A stretch of DNA of 64,000 nt from Kordiimonas aestuarii (GCF_025574465.1 NZ_JAOBPP010000021.1:620001-684000); one strand, 5' to 3'; counted from the first letter of the stretch, positions 9,427 to 18,962 are shown. Numbers and translations are program-made. Notes: generated from the letters alone by a model not told the origin.

Positions 9427-10209
9427 ATGCGCATTATCACGTGGAACATCAATTCGGTCCGGGCACGGCTTGATATCGTGCGCCAGCTTGTTGAGGAATA
9501 TAACCCTGACATTTTGTGCCTGCAGGAAATCAAGGTGCATACCGACATGTTCCCGCGTGGCTTTTTTGAAGAGCTCGGCATGCCGCACCTGGCCATCCAC
9601 GGCCAGAAAGGCCACCACGGCGTGGCGACCGTCGCCAAGGCCCCCTTTGAGGACAGCTTCCATATCGACTGGTGCGCCATGGGCGACGCGCGCCACATCG
9701 CCGTCAAGCTCAAGGACGGGCCGACCCTCCATAACTTCTATGTGCCAGCGGGCGGCGATGAGCCGGACCCCCTGATCAATGACAAGTTCGCCCACAAGCT
9801 GAAGTTCGTGGAGGAGATGACCGCATGGTCAAAAGAGCTGAAGGAACCCAGCATTGTGGTGGGTGACCTCAACATCGCGCCGCACCCTGACGACGTGTGG
9901 GACCACAAGAAACTTCTGAAGGTCGTCTCGCACACCCCGATCGAGACCGACGGCATGCTGGCGATGATTGAGGCCCATGGCTGGGTCGATGTGATGCGCG
10001 AATTTACCCCGCTGCCGGAAAAGCTTTATAGCTGGTGGTCCTACCGGGCGCGGGACTGGTCCGCCGCTGACAAGGGCCGCAGGCTTGACCATGTGTGGGT
10101 CAGCCCAAGCCTGAAAGAAACGCCCGTGCATATGGAAGTGCTGCGCGGCGCGCGGGGCTGGGAGAAGCCAAGCGACCACGCGCCGGTGCTGGTGGACTTC
10201 AAATTCTAA
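9427..10209 (+). CDS. xth: Exodeoxyribonuclease III
   Basis: A 260-residue Mg2+-dependent AP endonuclease / 3'-5' exonuclease of the EEP fold that acts in base-excision repair. Motifs are intact: ITWNINSVRARL at the N-terminus, LQEIK with the metal-binding Glu, GDLNIAPHPDDVW with catalytic Asp and Asn, RLDHVW, and the C-terminal SDHAPV with the catalytic His. Length equals the family norm. A GAGGGACAGCAGC ribosome-binding region precedes the ATG. The acetyltransferase gene begins directly after it and may be cotranscribed. Confidence 0.95.
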   Translation: MRIITWNINSVRARLDIVRQLVEEYNPDILCLQEIKVHTDMFPRGFFEELGMPHLAIHGQKGHHGVATVAKAPFEDSFHIDWCAMGDARHIAVKLKDGPTLHNFYVPAGGDEPDPLINDKFAHKLKFVEEMTAWSKELKEPSIVVGDLNIAPHPDDVWDHKKLLKVVSHTPIETDGMLAMIEAHGWVDVMREFTPLPEKLYSWWSYRARDWSAADKGRRLDHVWVSPSLKETPVHMEVLRGARGWEKPSDHAPVLVDFKF

Positions 10210-10227
10210 GTGGAAGGTAGCAAAGCC

Positions 10228-11073
10228 ATGACGGGTGATTACCAGATTGAGGCAATGACCCGCGAAGACGTGGCAACCGCGATCGCATGGGCGGCGCGCG
10301 AGGGCTGGAACCCCGGCCTTGCGGACGCCGCCTGCTTCTATCAGGCCGCCCCGACCGGTTTTTTCAAAGGTGTGCTGAGTGGGCAGACCGTCGCGACCGG
10401 CAGTGCCGTTTGTTACGATGATAGCTACGCCTTCTGCGGGCTTTATATCGTTGCACCTGAGCATCGCGGCAGAGGCTATGGCCTCGCGCTCACCCGTGCG
10501 CGCCTTGCCTATTGCGGCAACCGCAACGTGGGCATCGACGGCGTGCTTGAGAATGTCAAAATCTATGAGCGCATCGGTTATGAAGCCTTCTATGAGAACT
10601 GCCGCTTCCATGGTGAAGCCAAGGCAATATCTGCATTAGCGCCTGAAGTCGTGGACCTTGGTGCCGCGAGCCTCGGCACCATTCGCGCCTATGACCGCCA
10701 GTGTTTCCCCGCCCACCGCGACAGTTTCCTGAACGCATGGCTTGGCCAACAGGAAGCGCGTTCAGTCGCTTATGTGGAAGACGGCGTGGTGAAGGGCTAT
10801 GCCGTTCGCCGTAAGTGCTTTGAGGGCTTTAAGGTTGGCCCGCTGTTCGCAGATGATGCGGAGGTTGCGGGGGCGCTGTTTGATGCCCTGCAGGCGGACA
10901 TCAAAGGCGCGCTCATCATCCTCGACACGCCGGAGAAAAACCCCGCGGCAGTCAGCCTCGCCAACCGTTACGGTATGGAAAAAGTCTTCGCCACCGCCCG
11001 CATGTACCAGAAGGGCATGCCAAACATCGCCAACCACAAGATATTCGGCATCACCTCGTTCGAGCTGGGCTAG
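10228..11073 (+). CDS. GNAT-family N-acetyltransferase with C-terminal YitH-type domain
   Basis: A 281-residue protein. The N-terminal half is a GNAT acetyltransferase with the acetyl-CoA loop VAPEHRGRGYGLALTRARL (R/Q-x-x-G-x-G/A pattern). The second half is a degenerate GNAT-like domain of the YitH type (ARSVAYVEDGVVKGYAVRR). Substrate unknown. The ATG at 10228 has GGAAGG 11 bases upstream; the GTG at 10210 immediately after xth is a less likely start. Probably expressed with xth. Confidence 0.8.
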   Translation: MTGDYQIEAMTREDVATAIAWAAREGWNPGLADAACFYQAAPTGFFKGVLSGQTVATGSAVCYDDSYAFCGLYIVAPEHRGRGYGLALTRARLAYCGNRNVGIDGVLENVKIYERIGYEAFYENCRFHGEAKAISALAPEVVDLGAASLGTIRAYDRQCFPAHRDSFLNAWLGQQEARSVAYVEDGVVKGYAVRRKCFEGFKVGPLFADDAEVAGALFDALQADIKGALIILDTPEKNPAAVSLANRYGMEKVFATARMYQKGMPNIANHKIFGITSFELG

Positions 11074-11117
11074 ACCCAACTCTCTTCGTCACCTGCAGGC
11101 GAATGACGATGCTGGGG

Positions 11118-11813
11118 TTAAGCTCCCAGCCCTTGCAGGCTGTAGCCGCCGGGTTCGGTGATCAGGATGCGCGCGAGGTTGGGCTGCGGTTCGATCTTCT
11201 GGCGCAGGCGATATACATGGGTCTCCAAGGTGTGGGTGGTGACGCCCGAGTTATAGCCCCACACTTCCGTCAACAGTTCCTCGCGGCCCACAGGTTTGCC
11301 GTTCGCGCGGTAGAGATACTTGAGGATGGCGGTTTCTTTCTCGGTCAGGCGTACCTTCTTGCCGTTTTCCTTTTCCTCTAGGATCTTGCCGGAGGGGCGG
11401 AACTGGTAGGGGCCGATGTCGAAAGTGGCGTCTTCGCTTTGTTCATACTGGCGGAAATGCGCACGGATGCGCGCGAGCAGTACGGTGAAGCTGAACGGCT
11501 TGGTGACATAGTCATTGGCGCCGGCGTCAAGGCCCAGCACCGTATCGGCGTCCGAGACATTGCCGGTCAGCATCAGGATCGGCACCGAGATGCCTTGTTT
11601 GCGGATGCGTTTACAGAGCTCACGGCCATCCATGTCCGGCAGGCCCACATCAAGGATGATCATATCAACCTGATTGTCCTTGAGGAAGGAGAGCGTGTCG
11701 GCCGCGGTGCCCTGCTCGACGGTTGAGAACTCGTCACACAGCGCCAGTTGGTCTGCCAGACCTTCGCGCAGGTCCACGTCATCATCAACAAGCAGCAGTT
11801 TCCTCACAGCCAT
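11118..11813 (-). CDS. OmpR/PhoB-family response regulator (orphan)
   Basis: A 231-residue two-domain regulator. The receiver domain shows the acidic pair near residues 10-12, the phosphorylation site Asp55 (IILDVGLPDMDG), Thr83 and Lys105 (VTKPF). The C-terminal winged helix begins near residue 130 and contains LTEKETAILKYLYRANGKPVGREELLTEVWGYN and a THTLETHVYRLRQKIE recognition segment. No histidine kinase gene is adjacent, so it is an orphan regulator here. In Alphaproteobacteria such orphans include cell-envelope regulators of the CenR type; assignment to that subgroup is a guess. It is divergent from ribA across a 182-base intergenic region. Confidence 0.9.
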   Translation of the reverse strand: MAVRKLLLVDDDVDLREGLADQLALCDEFSTVEQGTAADTLSFLKDNQVDMIILDVGLPDMDGRELCKRIRKQGISVPILMLTGNVSDADTVLGLDAGANDYVTKPFSFTVLLARIRAHFRQYEQSEDATFDIGPYQFRPSGKILEEKENGKKVRLTEKETAILKYLYRANGKPVGREELLTEVWGYNSGVTTHTLETHVYRLRQKIEPQPNLARILITEPGGYSLQGLGA

Positions 11814-11995
11814 GTAGTGTCTCCGGTCGTCAAAAATTATTTTCCTAGTATGCTTTACTCCGCCCTATATAAGAAGTGGAAAGCTAATCTGCCATCACAC
11901 ACGCTCACATTTGATTGATCATGGTGTGTTGGGCTTGCGCACACCAACGCAATTCTAGTGCTGACATTGCGGTATTTTCCCCTATATGAGGGTGC

Positions 11996-13087
11996 ATGAC
12001 AAAGACGGATATGGAACTTCTTTCGCTAGAACGCGCCGCCGATGACCTGCGCCGCGGTTATGTGGCCGTGGTGGCAGACGGCACTGACCGCGCGCTTGCG
12101 CTTATCCCGGCTGAACTGGCGAACACACCGTCGCTTGCGCGGTTCGATGCCATCACGGACGCTTCCTTTATCCTCCTTACCAATAACCGCGCCGCCAGCC
12201 TCAAGGTGCCGGGCGAAGACTGGCCGGTGGTGCGCCTTCACCGGCCTTCGTGGATGAAGGCCGAGGATATCGTCGCGCTGGCGGACCCTACACTTGACCT
12301 TGCGACGCCCCTGAAGGGACCGTTCAAACGTATGAACCACCGCGACGAGGCGGTGGACCGCGCGGCGGTCAAGCTGGTGAAATGGGCGCGGCTATTGCCT
12401 GCTGTGGTGGCGGCAGAGGTGCCCGCGACTTTCGCAGCACAGTATGGTTTCCTCAAGGTGCCCGCGGACCACATACTTGACGCAGACTTCACCCAGGCCG
12501 CGAAGCTCCGGCAGGTGGCCTCGGCCCGTGTGCCGCTCGCGGGGGCGGAGAACACACGTCTTGTCTCCTTCCGGCCGCTGGTGGGAGGGGTGGAGCATAT
12601 CGCCATCGTTATTGGTGAACCGAACCGGCATGACCCGGTGCTGATGCGCATCCACAGCGAATGTTTCACCGGTGACCTCTTGGGCTCGCTCAAGTGTGAT
12701 TGCGGTGAGCAACTCCGGGGGGCTATCAAGGCCATCGGCGACGCGGGTGGTGGTGTGCTGCTGTACCTTGCGCAGGAAGGTCGGGGCATCGGGCTTATCT
12801 CCAAATTGAAGGCCTATGCGCTGCAGGATCAGGGCTATGACACTGTGGACGCCAACACCCGCCTCGGGTTTGATGTGGATGAGCGCGTGTTTGCGCCTGC
12901 GGCCGAGATGCTGAAGGCGCTGGGTTTTGACGCGGTGCGCCTGATGACCAACAACCCCGATAAAGTCACGGGGCTGGAACGGTTCGGCATCACGGTGGCT
13001 GAACGTGTGGCGCACAAATTCCCCACCAACCCGCATAATGAGAATTACCTCGCCACCAAAAAGGCCCGCACCGGGCACCTGCTCTAA
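11996..13087 (+). CDS. ribA: GTP cyclohydrolase II with N-terminal extension
   Basis: RibA opens GTP to give the pyrimidine precursor of riboflavin. The catalytic domain is C-terminal (about residues 178-355). It has the zinc ligands Cys223, Cys234 and Cys236 (HSECFTGDLLGSLKCDC), the LAQEGRGIGL substrate loop and the DxNTRLGFDVDER segment. The first 175 residues resemble a degenerate DHBP-synthase-like (RibB) domain that lacks the acidic active-site loop, as in many alphaproteobacterial RibA proteins. The enzyme is therefore probably monofunctional. The L,D-transpeptidase gene follows after 3 bases, so the two are likely cotranscribed. Confidence 0.92.
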   Translation: MTKTDMELLSLERAADDLRRGYVAVVADGTDRALALIPAELANTPSLARFDAITDASFILLTNNRAASLKVPGEDWPVVRLHRPSWMKAEDIVALADPTLDLATPLKGPFKRMNHRDEAVDRAAVKLVKWARLLPAVVAAEVPATFAAQYGFLKVPADHILDADFTQAAKLRQVASARVPLAGAENTRLVSFRPLVGGVEHIAIVIGEPNRHDPVLMRIHSECFTGDLLGSLKCDCGEQLRGAIKAIGDAGGGVLLYLAQEGRGIGLISKLKAYALQDQGYDTVDANTRLGFDVDERVFAPAAEMLKALGFDAVRLMTNNPDKVTGLERFGITVAERVAHKFPTNPHNENYLATKKARTGHLL

Positions 13088-13090
13088 GCC

Positions 13091-13612
13091 ATGGCGGTCT
13101 GGACGGTCAGCGCGGATGCGGATGACGGTCGTCGTGGGCGGCTCACCGGCCCGGTGTTTGGTGCGCCCTGTGCGCTTGGCCGCGGCGGCATGGTCCCGGC
13201 GGACAGCAAACGTGAGGGGGACGGCGCCAGCCCCATGGGCAGCTATGCCCTCAGGCGGGTCTATTTCCGTCCTGACAAGGTTGAGCAGCCGCTGACCGCT
13301 TTGCCGTGCGAGATTTTGCGCCCTGAATACGGCTGGTGCGACGATGCGGAAAGCCCGCACTATAACCGCCTTGTGCGCCTGCCCTTCGGGCCGAGCCACG
13401 AGAAGATGTGGCGGGACGATGATGTCTATGACGTGGTGGTGGTTATCGGCCACAATGACGCTCCGGTGGTGCCGGGCCTTGGCAGCGCCATTTTCATGCA
13501 TGTGGCGCGCGGCGGCTTCACTCCTACGGAAGGCTGCGTCGCGCTCACTCTCGATGACCTCACCCGCTTCCTCAGGCAGGTCGGGCCGGAGGATACCCTC
13601 AAGATCGGCTAA
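13091..13612 (+). CDS. L,D-transpeptidase family (YkuD-type) protein
   Basis: A 173-residue single-domain YkuD-like enzyme with the signature His137 ... Cys149 (FMHVARGGFTPTEGCVALT). The Cys is the nucleophile for peptidoglycan 3-3 crosslinking or lipoprotein attachment in this family. There is no visible signal peptide, so the location is uncertain; export-signal-free members of this subfamily are common in Alphaproteobacteria. It starts 3 bases after ribA. Confidence 0.85.
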   Translation: MAVWTVSADADDGRRGRLTGPVFGAPCALGRGGMVPADSKREGDGASPMGSYALRRVYFRPDKVEQPLTALPCEILRPEYGWCDDAESPHYNRLVRLPFGPSHEKMWRDDDVYDVVVVIGHNDAPVVPGLGSAIFMHVARGGFTPTEGCVALTLDDLTRFLRQVGPEDTLKIG

Positions 13613-13711
13613 ATCCCCTTTGGTGTTTTACCGCCAGTTTGACATTTGTTACCGCTCACGGTTGGCAATCTCGCCTGCGTTGCATATATTCAAACATGGC
13701 TTTAATGGGGG

Positions 13712-15913
13712 ATGGTGGTGATGGACAACAGAGGTGCATCTTTTTTGGCGTTGACCACATTGCTGACGCAGCTCCGCAGTGATGCCGGCTGGAAGAGCCG
13801 TAAGGTAGTACCTGTGGTGATTGCCGTTCTAGGCTTGACGTCTGATTTCCTTACTCCATGGTATGATCTGTTGTCATGGTTGATGCCTGCCGCCGCCCTG
13901 CTCGCGCTCGCTGGTTTCTGGCTTTGGCGCCGAGCGCATATTCAGGGGCAGCCAGCCCAGCGCGCAGCGAGTACGGCGCTTTATGGCTTGATGAGCGTAG
14001 TTATCCTGCTGCCGATTTCCACCATCAATGCCCTGGCGGGTGGGCAAACCGGAGTGATGGCGCAGGTTGTACCCCCACTTGAAAAACTGCAGGCTGCGGT
14101 GAATGTGCGGCTGGATCGGGTCGAACGCGCGCTTGATGTGCTCACCGGCGCGGTCGAGGACCAGACTGGTGCGGTTGAGAATGTGCAACAAACCATGGAA
14201 AGGTCTTACGCCGTTGAAGTGCTGGACCGTGCAATGGCTGCCCGCAATGGGTCTAATCAGGGGCAGGTTGAGGCAATCGAATCCCTGCTTGGTTATGGTT
14301 ACGATTTTGTTGAAATGGATCTCAGTGGCATTTCGTTCCGTGGGGCCAAGCTCGATGGCGGTGATTTTTCAGGCGGGCGCAAGGTCTTTCTAAATCTTGA
14401 TGAGGCCAGCCTGCGCAACAGTGTGCTTGACCGGACCGATTTCGCGTTAACAACTGCGCGCCGCGCGGACTTCACCGGCGCGGCAATGGAAAAGGTAGAG
14501 GCGGCTTTTTTTGATGGTCACCGCGCGCTGTTCGCCGGGGCCCGCCTTAAACAGGCCAACTTTTATGGCGCGGACCTGAGCGGCGCGGACTTTTCCGGCG
14601 CTGACCTAAGCGGTGCTTCCCTCGCCTTTGCTGATCTCTCCGGTGCTGACCTGCGCGGTGCCGACCTGCGCGGGGCGTATTTGACCGGTGCCATACTGCT
14701 TGGGGCAAACCTTTCCGATGCGATGTTTGGCGCCACCAATATGCTGGCGGTTGTCGCAGAGCAGGAGATATTTGGCGATGGCCAGCGCGCAGGTTTCTGC
14801 CGCCATCCGATTGCTGACCGGCGCTTTTCTGTCAGTTTTGTCGAAGAACGATCCGGGCCGCCTTACAAAGGGGGCAGCCGGTACGATAATTTTCTTGAGA
14901 GTTGGCAGAATGAAGACAATTCATATGGCTTCATTATGAGTGAGGTGCTGGCGGATAAAAGCCTGCCGCCCTGTACGACGCCGGACGACGCGGCACCTGG
15001 CTTTCAGGCGGACTACCCCCTTAATCTCAGACTTCAATTCGAAGAACCATTCCTGCAAATCGGCCGTCGATCCAAAAAGGCGTACGATCATTTTATCGGC
15101 GTGGTAAAAGCGCGGCAGGCCGCCTATGAAGCGGGGCCTCTGGTTCGCGGTACGGGAGCGTACCGGGACGCATGGTTGAATAGCATGCAAGCGGTTGCCG
15201 ACGACCTCGGGACAGTTGACACGCCGATCTATTTGGGTTCCGACACTATGATGCTGCTTCTTATGGCTGACGGTGTCCTGAGCTCCGACAACATCAATTG
15301 GGGCCGCGCAGCCCAGGCCCGTTTCTGGATTGAGGAAAATAAGAAAACGGAAACTTTTGCTGTGACGGGATGGCCACGGTTTTTCCCCGGTGACGCCGCC
15401 TTCGATGATTTGCCAAAGGAAGCAATCAACATCTTCCGGCGCTGGAGCGAGCGGCGGGCGGCTACCCTGGGTACAGAATTTGTAATTCGTCCCGGCACCA
15501 AGCTCAGAACCGACGCGCAAGACCATCAGGTGTTGTTGATGTCTGGCAGCATCGCCAGCGTATCCTCCCAAAGTTGGTCGAGTAGGGTTTCATACGCACT
15601 CAGCAGTATTGGCGCAGACACAAAATCCAGTCTGATTGCACCCTCCCCGCGCGGGGCATTTGATTTCAGCAATATCATTATGGTGTTTGAAAACCCTGTC
15701 AGGGAGATGGGAGTGCGGTTGCCTGCGACCCTTAATCTTTCCGCCCCGCCTTCGGGTACCGAGGTGACGCTTGTGGTCACCGGAATCGAACGGCTGCCAA
15801 CAAAAAGCAAGCGCGACATAATTGTCAGGGTGCGTCCGGTAGAGTTTCGCATTCGCAGCACGGACGGGTCTATTGCCTTCAGGGCACCGCTTTCAGTATT
15901 CCCCGGCCTGTGA
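13712..15913 (+). CDS. Membrane-anchored pentapeptide-repeat protein
   Basis: A 733-residue protein. Two membrane helices (about residues 28-70, PVVIAVLGLTSDF then WLMPAAALLALAGFWLW) and a third near 87-107 anchor it. A coiled-coil-like stretch (LEKLQAAVNVRLDRVERAL) follows. Residues about 195-335 are pentapeptide repeats of the A(D/N)LxG type, for example GADLSGADFSGADLSGASL, which fold as a square beta-helix. The last 400 residues are an unrecognised soluble domain. The start may be the ATG at 13712 or 13721. Pentapeptide proteins range from gyrase protectants to scaffolds; no specific role can be assigned. It stands alone between the transpeptidase and yggS. Confidence 0.8.
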   Translation: MVVMDNRGASFLALTTLLTQLRSDAGWKSRKVVPVVIAVLGLTSDFLTPWYDLLSWLMPAAALLALAGFWLWRRAHIQGQPAQRAASTALYGLMSVVILLPISTINALAGGQTGVMAQVVPPLEKLQAAVNVRLDRVERALDVLTGAVEDQTGAVENVQQTMERSYAVEVLDRAMAARNGSNQGQVEAIESLLGYGYDFVEMDLSGISFRGAKLDGGDFSGGRKVFLNLDEASLRNSVLDRTDFALTTARRADFTGAAMEKVEAAFFDGHRALFAGARLKQANFYGADLSGADFSGADLSGASLAFADLSGADLRGADLRGAYLTGAILLGANLSDAMFGATNMLAVVAEQEIFGDGQRAGFCRHPIADRRFSVSFVEERSGPPYKGGSRYDNFLESWQNEDNSYGFIMSEVLADKSLPPCTTPDDAAPGFQADYPLNLRLQFEEPFLQIGRRSKKAYDHFIGVVKARQAAYEAGPLVRGTGAYRDAWLNSMQAVADDLGTVDTPIYLGSDTMMLLLMADGVLSSDNINWGRAAQARFWIEENKKTETFAVTGWPRFFPGDAAFDDLPKEAINIFRRWSERRAATLGTEFVIRPGTKLRTDAQDHQVLLMSGSIASVSSQSWSSRVSYALSSIGADTKSSLIAPSPRGAFDFSNIIMVFENPVREMGVRLPATLNLSAPPSGTEVTLVVTGIERLPTKSKRDIIVRVRPVEFRIRSTDGSIAFRAPLSVFPGL

Positions 15914-15922
15914 TGAGGTAAT

Positions 15923-16594
15923 CTAACGGTAATCCCGCGCGCCGAAGATGGCGGTGCCGACGCGGATGTCTGTCGCACCCATGGCGGCGGCGAGCGTATA
16001 GTCCCCGCTCATGCCCATGGACAGGCGCTCGAGGCCATGGCGCTTTTGCAGTTTTTTCAGCAGCGCGAAGTGCATGGTGGGGTCCTCGCCCGCCGGCGGG
16101 ATACACATCAGCCCCGCCACCTCAAGACCAAGGTTCTGGCATTCATCCAGAAGCGCGGGCAGGTCCTCAACCATGCAGCCGCCCTTCTGTTCCTCGCGCC
16201 CCGTGTTGACCTGAAGAAAAACCGGCAGCTGTTTGCCCTGTTTTTCCATCTCGCGTGCAAGCGCTTTTGCCAGCTTGATGCGGTCGACCGACTGGATGAC
16301 ATCAAACAGCGTTACGGCATCTGCTGCCTTGTTGGTTTGCAGGCCGCCGATCAGGTGCAACTCCACATCCCTGTACTCGGGCTTCAGCGCACCCCAGCGC
16401 TCGCTGGCTTCCTGCACCCGGTTTTCCCCAAAGACGCGGTGACCAGCCTCAAGGGCGGCGCGCACCCGCTCAAGCGGTTGCACCTTGGAAACCGCAATCA
16501 GCTTCGGCTGGTTCACTTCGGTGTCCACATGTTTGCACATGCGGCTGATCTCGTGGTGGACGGCGTCGATATTGGCTTTGATGTCGGGCATCAT
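15923..16594 (-). CDS. YggS-family pyridoxal-phosphate homeostasis protein
   Basis: A 223-residue PLP-binding TIM-barrel protein. It shows the Schiff-base Lys37 in LIAVSKVQP, GENRVQEA, HLIGGLQTNKA, FLQVNTGREEQKGGC and the phosphate-binding MGATDIRVGTAIFGARDY. The family buffers free PLP and affects amino-acid and vitamin B6 balance; it has no known catalytic turnover. The ATG at 16594 has AAGGAAGG 8 bases upstream, so the 16 residues that an upstream start would add are unlikely. It is divergent from the thiE-like gene. Confidence 0.92.
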   Translation of the reverse strand: MMPDIKANIDAVHHEISRMCKHVDTEVNQPKLIAVSKVQPLERVRAALEAGHRVFGENRVQEASERWGALKPEYRDVELHLIGGLQTNKAADAVTLFDVIQSVDRIKLAKALAREMEKQGKQLPVFLQVNTGREEQKGGCMVEDLPALLDECQNLGLEVAGLMCIPPAGEDPTMHFALLKKLQKRHGLERLSMGMSGDYTLAAAMGATDIRVGTAIFGARDYR

Positions 16595-16663
16595 GGCGTG
16601 GACCTTCCTTGTGCGCGTCAGGTTCATATTTTGCTTATGCACCCTATGTGATAGGAAGCGAGC

Positions 16664-17278
16664 ATGGTCAAGCTTGTGCTAAAAAAAAACCGGCAGTTCC
16701 CCGCGCACGCGCTTGCAAAAGCGGCGGGGGTAGAGCGGCTTATTTTCTGCACAGATCTCGCACGGGTGTGCGACCCGGTTGCGGTGGCTGAAAAATTGCC
16801 TCCGGGCAGCATCATCATCTGCCGGGACTATGACCACGCTGACCGCGAAACCTATGCACGGAAGCTGTGCGCGGCAACCCGTGAGAACCGCCAGTTTCTG
16901 TTGGTTGCGGGCGATGTAGCGCTGGCCCGAAAGGTGGGTGCCGACGGGGTGCACCTGCCTGAATACATGCTGTCGCGCCGTCAGGTGCTGAGCGGTTTTC
17001 GTCTTATTACCGCCGCCTGCCATAACCGGGCTGCACTCAGGCGCGCTGAGCGGCTTGGCGTCGATTTTGCCCTTGTTGCCCCGGTGTTTAGCACACGCAG
17101 CCATGTGGGCGCCCCCGCCCTTGGCCTGCACCGGTTCGCGCGGCTCACATTCCGCACACCTGTGCGGGTGGCCGCACTGGGCGGTGTGAACGTGGCAACG
17201 GCCAAAAAACTGAGGCCATTAAAACTAGCGGCCCTTGCTGGTATAGATGGATTTTTGTCTGATAAGTCAGGCGCTTAG
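16664..17278 (+). CDS. Thiamine-phosphate synthase-like (ThiE/TenI family) protein
   Basis: A 204-residue TIM-barrel protein. It retains the phosphate-binding segments GADGVHLPE, FALVAPVFSTRSHVGAPALGL and RVAALGGVN. The usual G-Q-x-D after VHL is replaced by PEYML, so it may be a TenI-like or divergent ThiE protein rather than a standard thiamine-phosphate synthase. The ribosome-binding site AGGAAG lies 7 bases before the ATG. The 3' end overlaps the convergent outer-membrane protein gene by 4 bases. No other thi genes are visible. Confidence 0.78.
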   Translation: MVKLVLKKNRQFPAHALAKAAGVERLIFCTDLARVCDPVAVAEKLPPGSIIICRDYDHADRETYARKLCAATRENRQFLLVAGDVALARKVGADGVHLPEYMLSRRQVLSGFRLITAACHNRAALRRAERLGVDFALVAPVFSTRSHVGAPALGLHRFARLTFRTPVRVAALGGVNVATAKKLRPLKLAALAGIDGFLSDKSGA

Positions 17279-18162
17279 AACTTCAGACGGCCGCCAAGGA
17301 AGACCATCTGGGATTTTTCGCCTGCTTCAGGGTGCAGCATGATGCGGCTGCCATAGTCATAATAGCGCAGGCCGCCCTGCAGCCCGAGGCTGTCTGTCAG
17401 CCGGTAGCTCGCACCCAGCTCAACCGAGATGATATTGCGCGCTTCGTTCTCGATACCATAAAGGTCCGCGCCCTCCTTGTATTCGCTGAGGGAAAGCCGC
17501 GCCATCCAACTGGATGCCTGATAGGAGAAGCCGACGCCGTAGCCGGAAATCTCCCGGTCGAACAGGCTTTCCTGCCGCATCATTGACGCATCAAGGTTGA
17601 AGCCGGAATACCCAACCGTCAGCCCGATGTTATAATTGCGTTCCGTTGTATCGCTGGAGCTAAAGCCCGAAAGCGCGGGAATGCCTTGCAGGGACATGCG
17701 GTAGCTGCTCTCCAGCGAGACTTCGATGCCCGGCGCATAAGGGTTGTCGCTTGTCGGCAGGCTGATGCCCATGCGTGATGTGGTGTCGAGAATATCCTGG
17801 CCATATGAACCCCGTACGGTGCCGTCTGGCGCCAGAAGCGAGGAAAAGTCAGGCCGGTCGCCAAGGTCACCAGGGATGATCATCGAACCCGGCATGCCCG
17901 CCGCGCTGCGGTCACGCAGGTAGAGGAACCCGCTATCGTTGGCGCCGGAGGTGTCTCGAAGGCTGAGATCGATATCCTTGATCTTCTCATCCTTGTCTTT
18001 CTGTTCGCCGCTGCGCAGTTTGGAAACCTGCTCGGCGATAAAAAGATCAAGGCTTTGCATGAAGCCGGTTGCTTCAAAACGAGCTTTATCCTCGGCAGTG
18101 GAGACTGTCGAGGCGCCACAAACAAGTGCTGCGGCTAGGCTATATTTCAAAACATTCTTCAT
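17275..18162 (-). CDS. Putative outer-membrane beta-barrel protein
   Basis: A 295-residue secreted protein with a clear signal peptide (MKNVLKYSLAAALVCGASTVSTAED, cleavage after STA). It has a charged N-terminal segment (LRSGEQKDKDEKIKDIDL), then alternating amphipathic strands and a terminal Phe (VFLGGRLKF). These features indicate an outer-membrane barrel of about 8-12 strands. I do not recognise the family. It has its own promoter region of about 230 bases and is monocistronic. Confidence 0.7.
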   Translation of the reverse strand: MKNVLKYSLAAALVCGASTVSTAEDKARFEATGFMQSLDLFIAEQVSKLRSGEQKDKDEKIKDIDLSLRDTSGANDSGFLYLRDRSAAGMPGSMIIPGDLGDRPDFSSLLAPDGTVRGSYGQDILDTTSRMGISLPTSDNPYAPGIEVSLESSYRMSLQGIPALSGFSSSDTTERNYNIGLTVGYSGFNLDASMMRQESLFDREISGYGVGFSYQASSWMARLSLSEYKEGADLYGIENEARNIISVELGASYRLTDSLGLQGGLRYYDYGSRIMLHPEAGEKSQMVFLGGRLKF

Positions 18163-18396
18163 GACCTTGGGGAGACTCGCTCTCGTAACGTGTATACATG
18201 GTATGGAATCTACCCCCCACTATGCAAGATGGTCGGGCAAAAATAGGGCGCTCTGTGTCCTCGTTGCCACTATTTGTTCCACTTTCTGACTGGTCAGCGC
18301 CTTTTATGGTCGTTATAACCCGCATTAAGCCATGGTTGTTACACATTTGAGGTGTAGCACCCGTGTGACGATAAAAACGAATCTACGGGGTGTAGC
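18163..18396. other. Divergent intergenic region between OMP and DUF3576 genes
   Basis: 234 bases that must carry the promoters of the two divergent envelope genes. I could not fix the -35/-10 boxes with confidence and see no open frame of note. Confidence 0.4.
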
Positions 18397-18837
18397 ATGC
18401 AAAAATTTGCCCGGACCATGATGGCGCTAACGCTGGCGTTCTCGCTTGGTGCCTGTTCCGGATTGTTTGGCGGCGGTGATGAGAAGGGTGAGCGGCTAGC
18501 CCCGCGCCCCACAGCCATTGGCGTAAACGGTTATCTGTGGCAGGCGACGCTTGACACATTGTCCTTCATGCCGTTCGATCGGGTCGAACCCTCGGGCGGC
18601 GTGATCACAACAGACTGGCATTCCACAGCCGATGCGCCAAACGAGCGCGTGAAGGTCACAATCCAGTTCCTGTCTGAAGACCTGCGCTCCGATGCGATCC
18701 GTGTGTCTGTTGTACGGCAGGAACGGGAGACAGGTGGAAGCTGGCTCACTGTGCCTGTACAGGCGGCCACCACGCTGCAGATAGAAGAAGCTATCCTCGC
18801 GCGTGCCCGCCAGCTCCGGATCAGCACCCGCGGTTAA
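18397..18837 (+). CDS. DUF3576 domain-containing lipoprotein
   Basis: A 146-residue lipoprotein: lipobox LGAC with the modified Cys at residue 20, then the conserved DUF3576 core (GVNGYLWQATLDTLSFMPF, GGVITTDWHS, RVKVTIQFLSEDLRSDAIRVSV). The family is largely alphaproteobacterial, probably outer-membrane or periplasmic, and its function is unknown. It is followed by a hairpin terminator and then leuS. Confidence 0.88.
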   Translation: MQKFARTMMALTLAFSLGACSGLFGGGDEKGERLAPRPTAIGVNGYLWQATLDTLSFMPFDRVEPSGGVITTDWHSTADAPNERVKVTIQFLSEDLRSDAIRVSVVRQERETGGSWLTVPVQAATTLQIEEAILARARQLRISTRG

Positions 18838-18888
18838 GCGGCTGCGGGCCTTGAAGAGGCCCCGGAGACAGAAAAGCATTCACTTCAT

Positions 18889-18911
18889 GCCGGGCGGTTG
18901 CCCGGCTGTTT
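18889..18911 (+). terminator. Putative terminator after DUF3576 gene
   Basis: A perfect 7-bp GC stem (GCCGGGC / GCCCGGC) with loop GGTT is followed by TGTTTC. It sits 52 bases after the stop codon. The T-run is short, so termination may be partial before leuS. Confidence 0.55.
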
Positions 18912-18962
18912 CAGTTACACAGATGCCGTCCCTGACCGGCGAGCCCAACCGAGATCAAAAAC

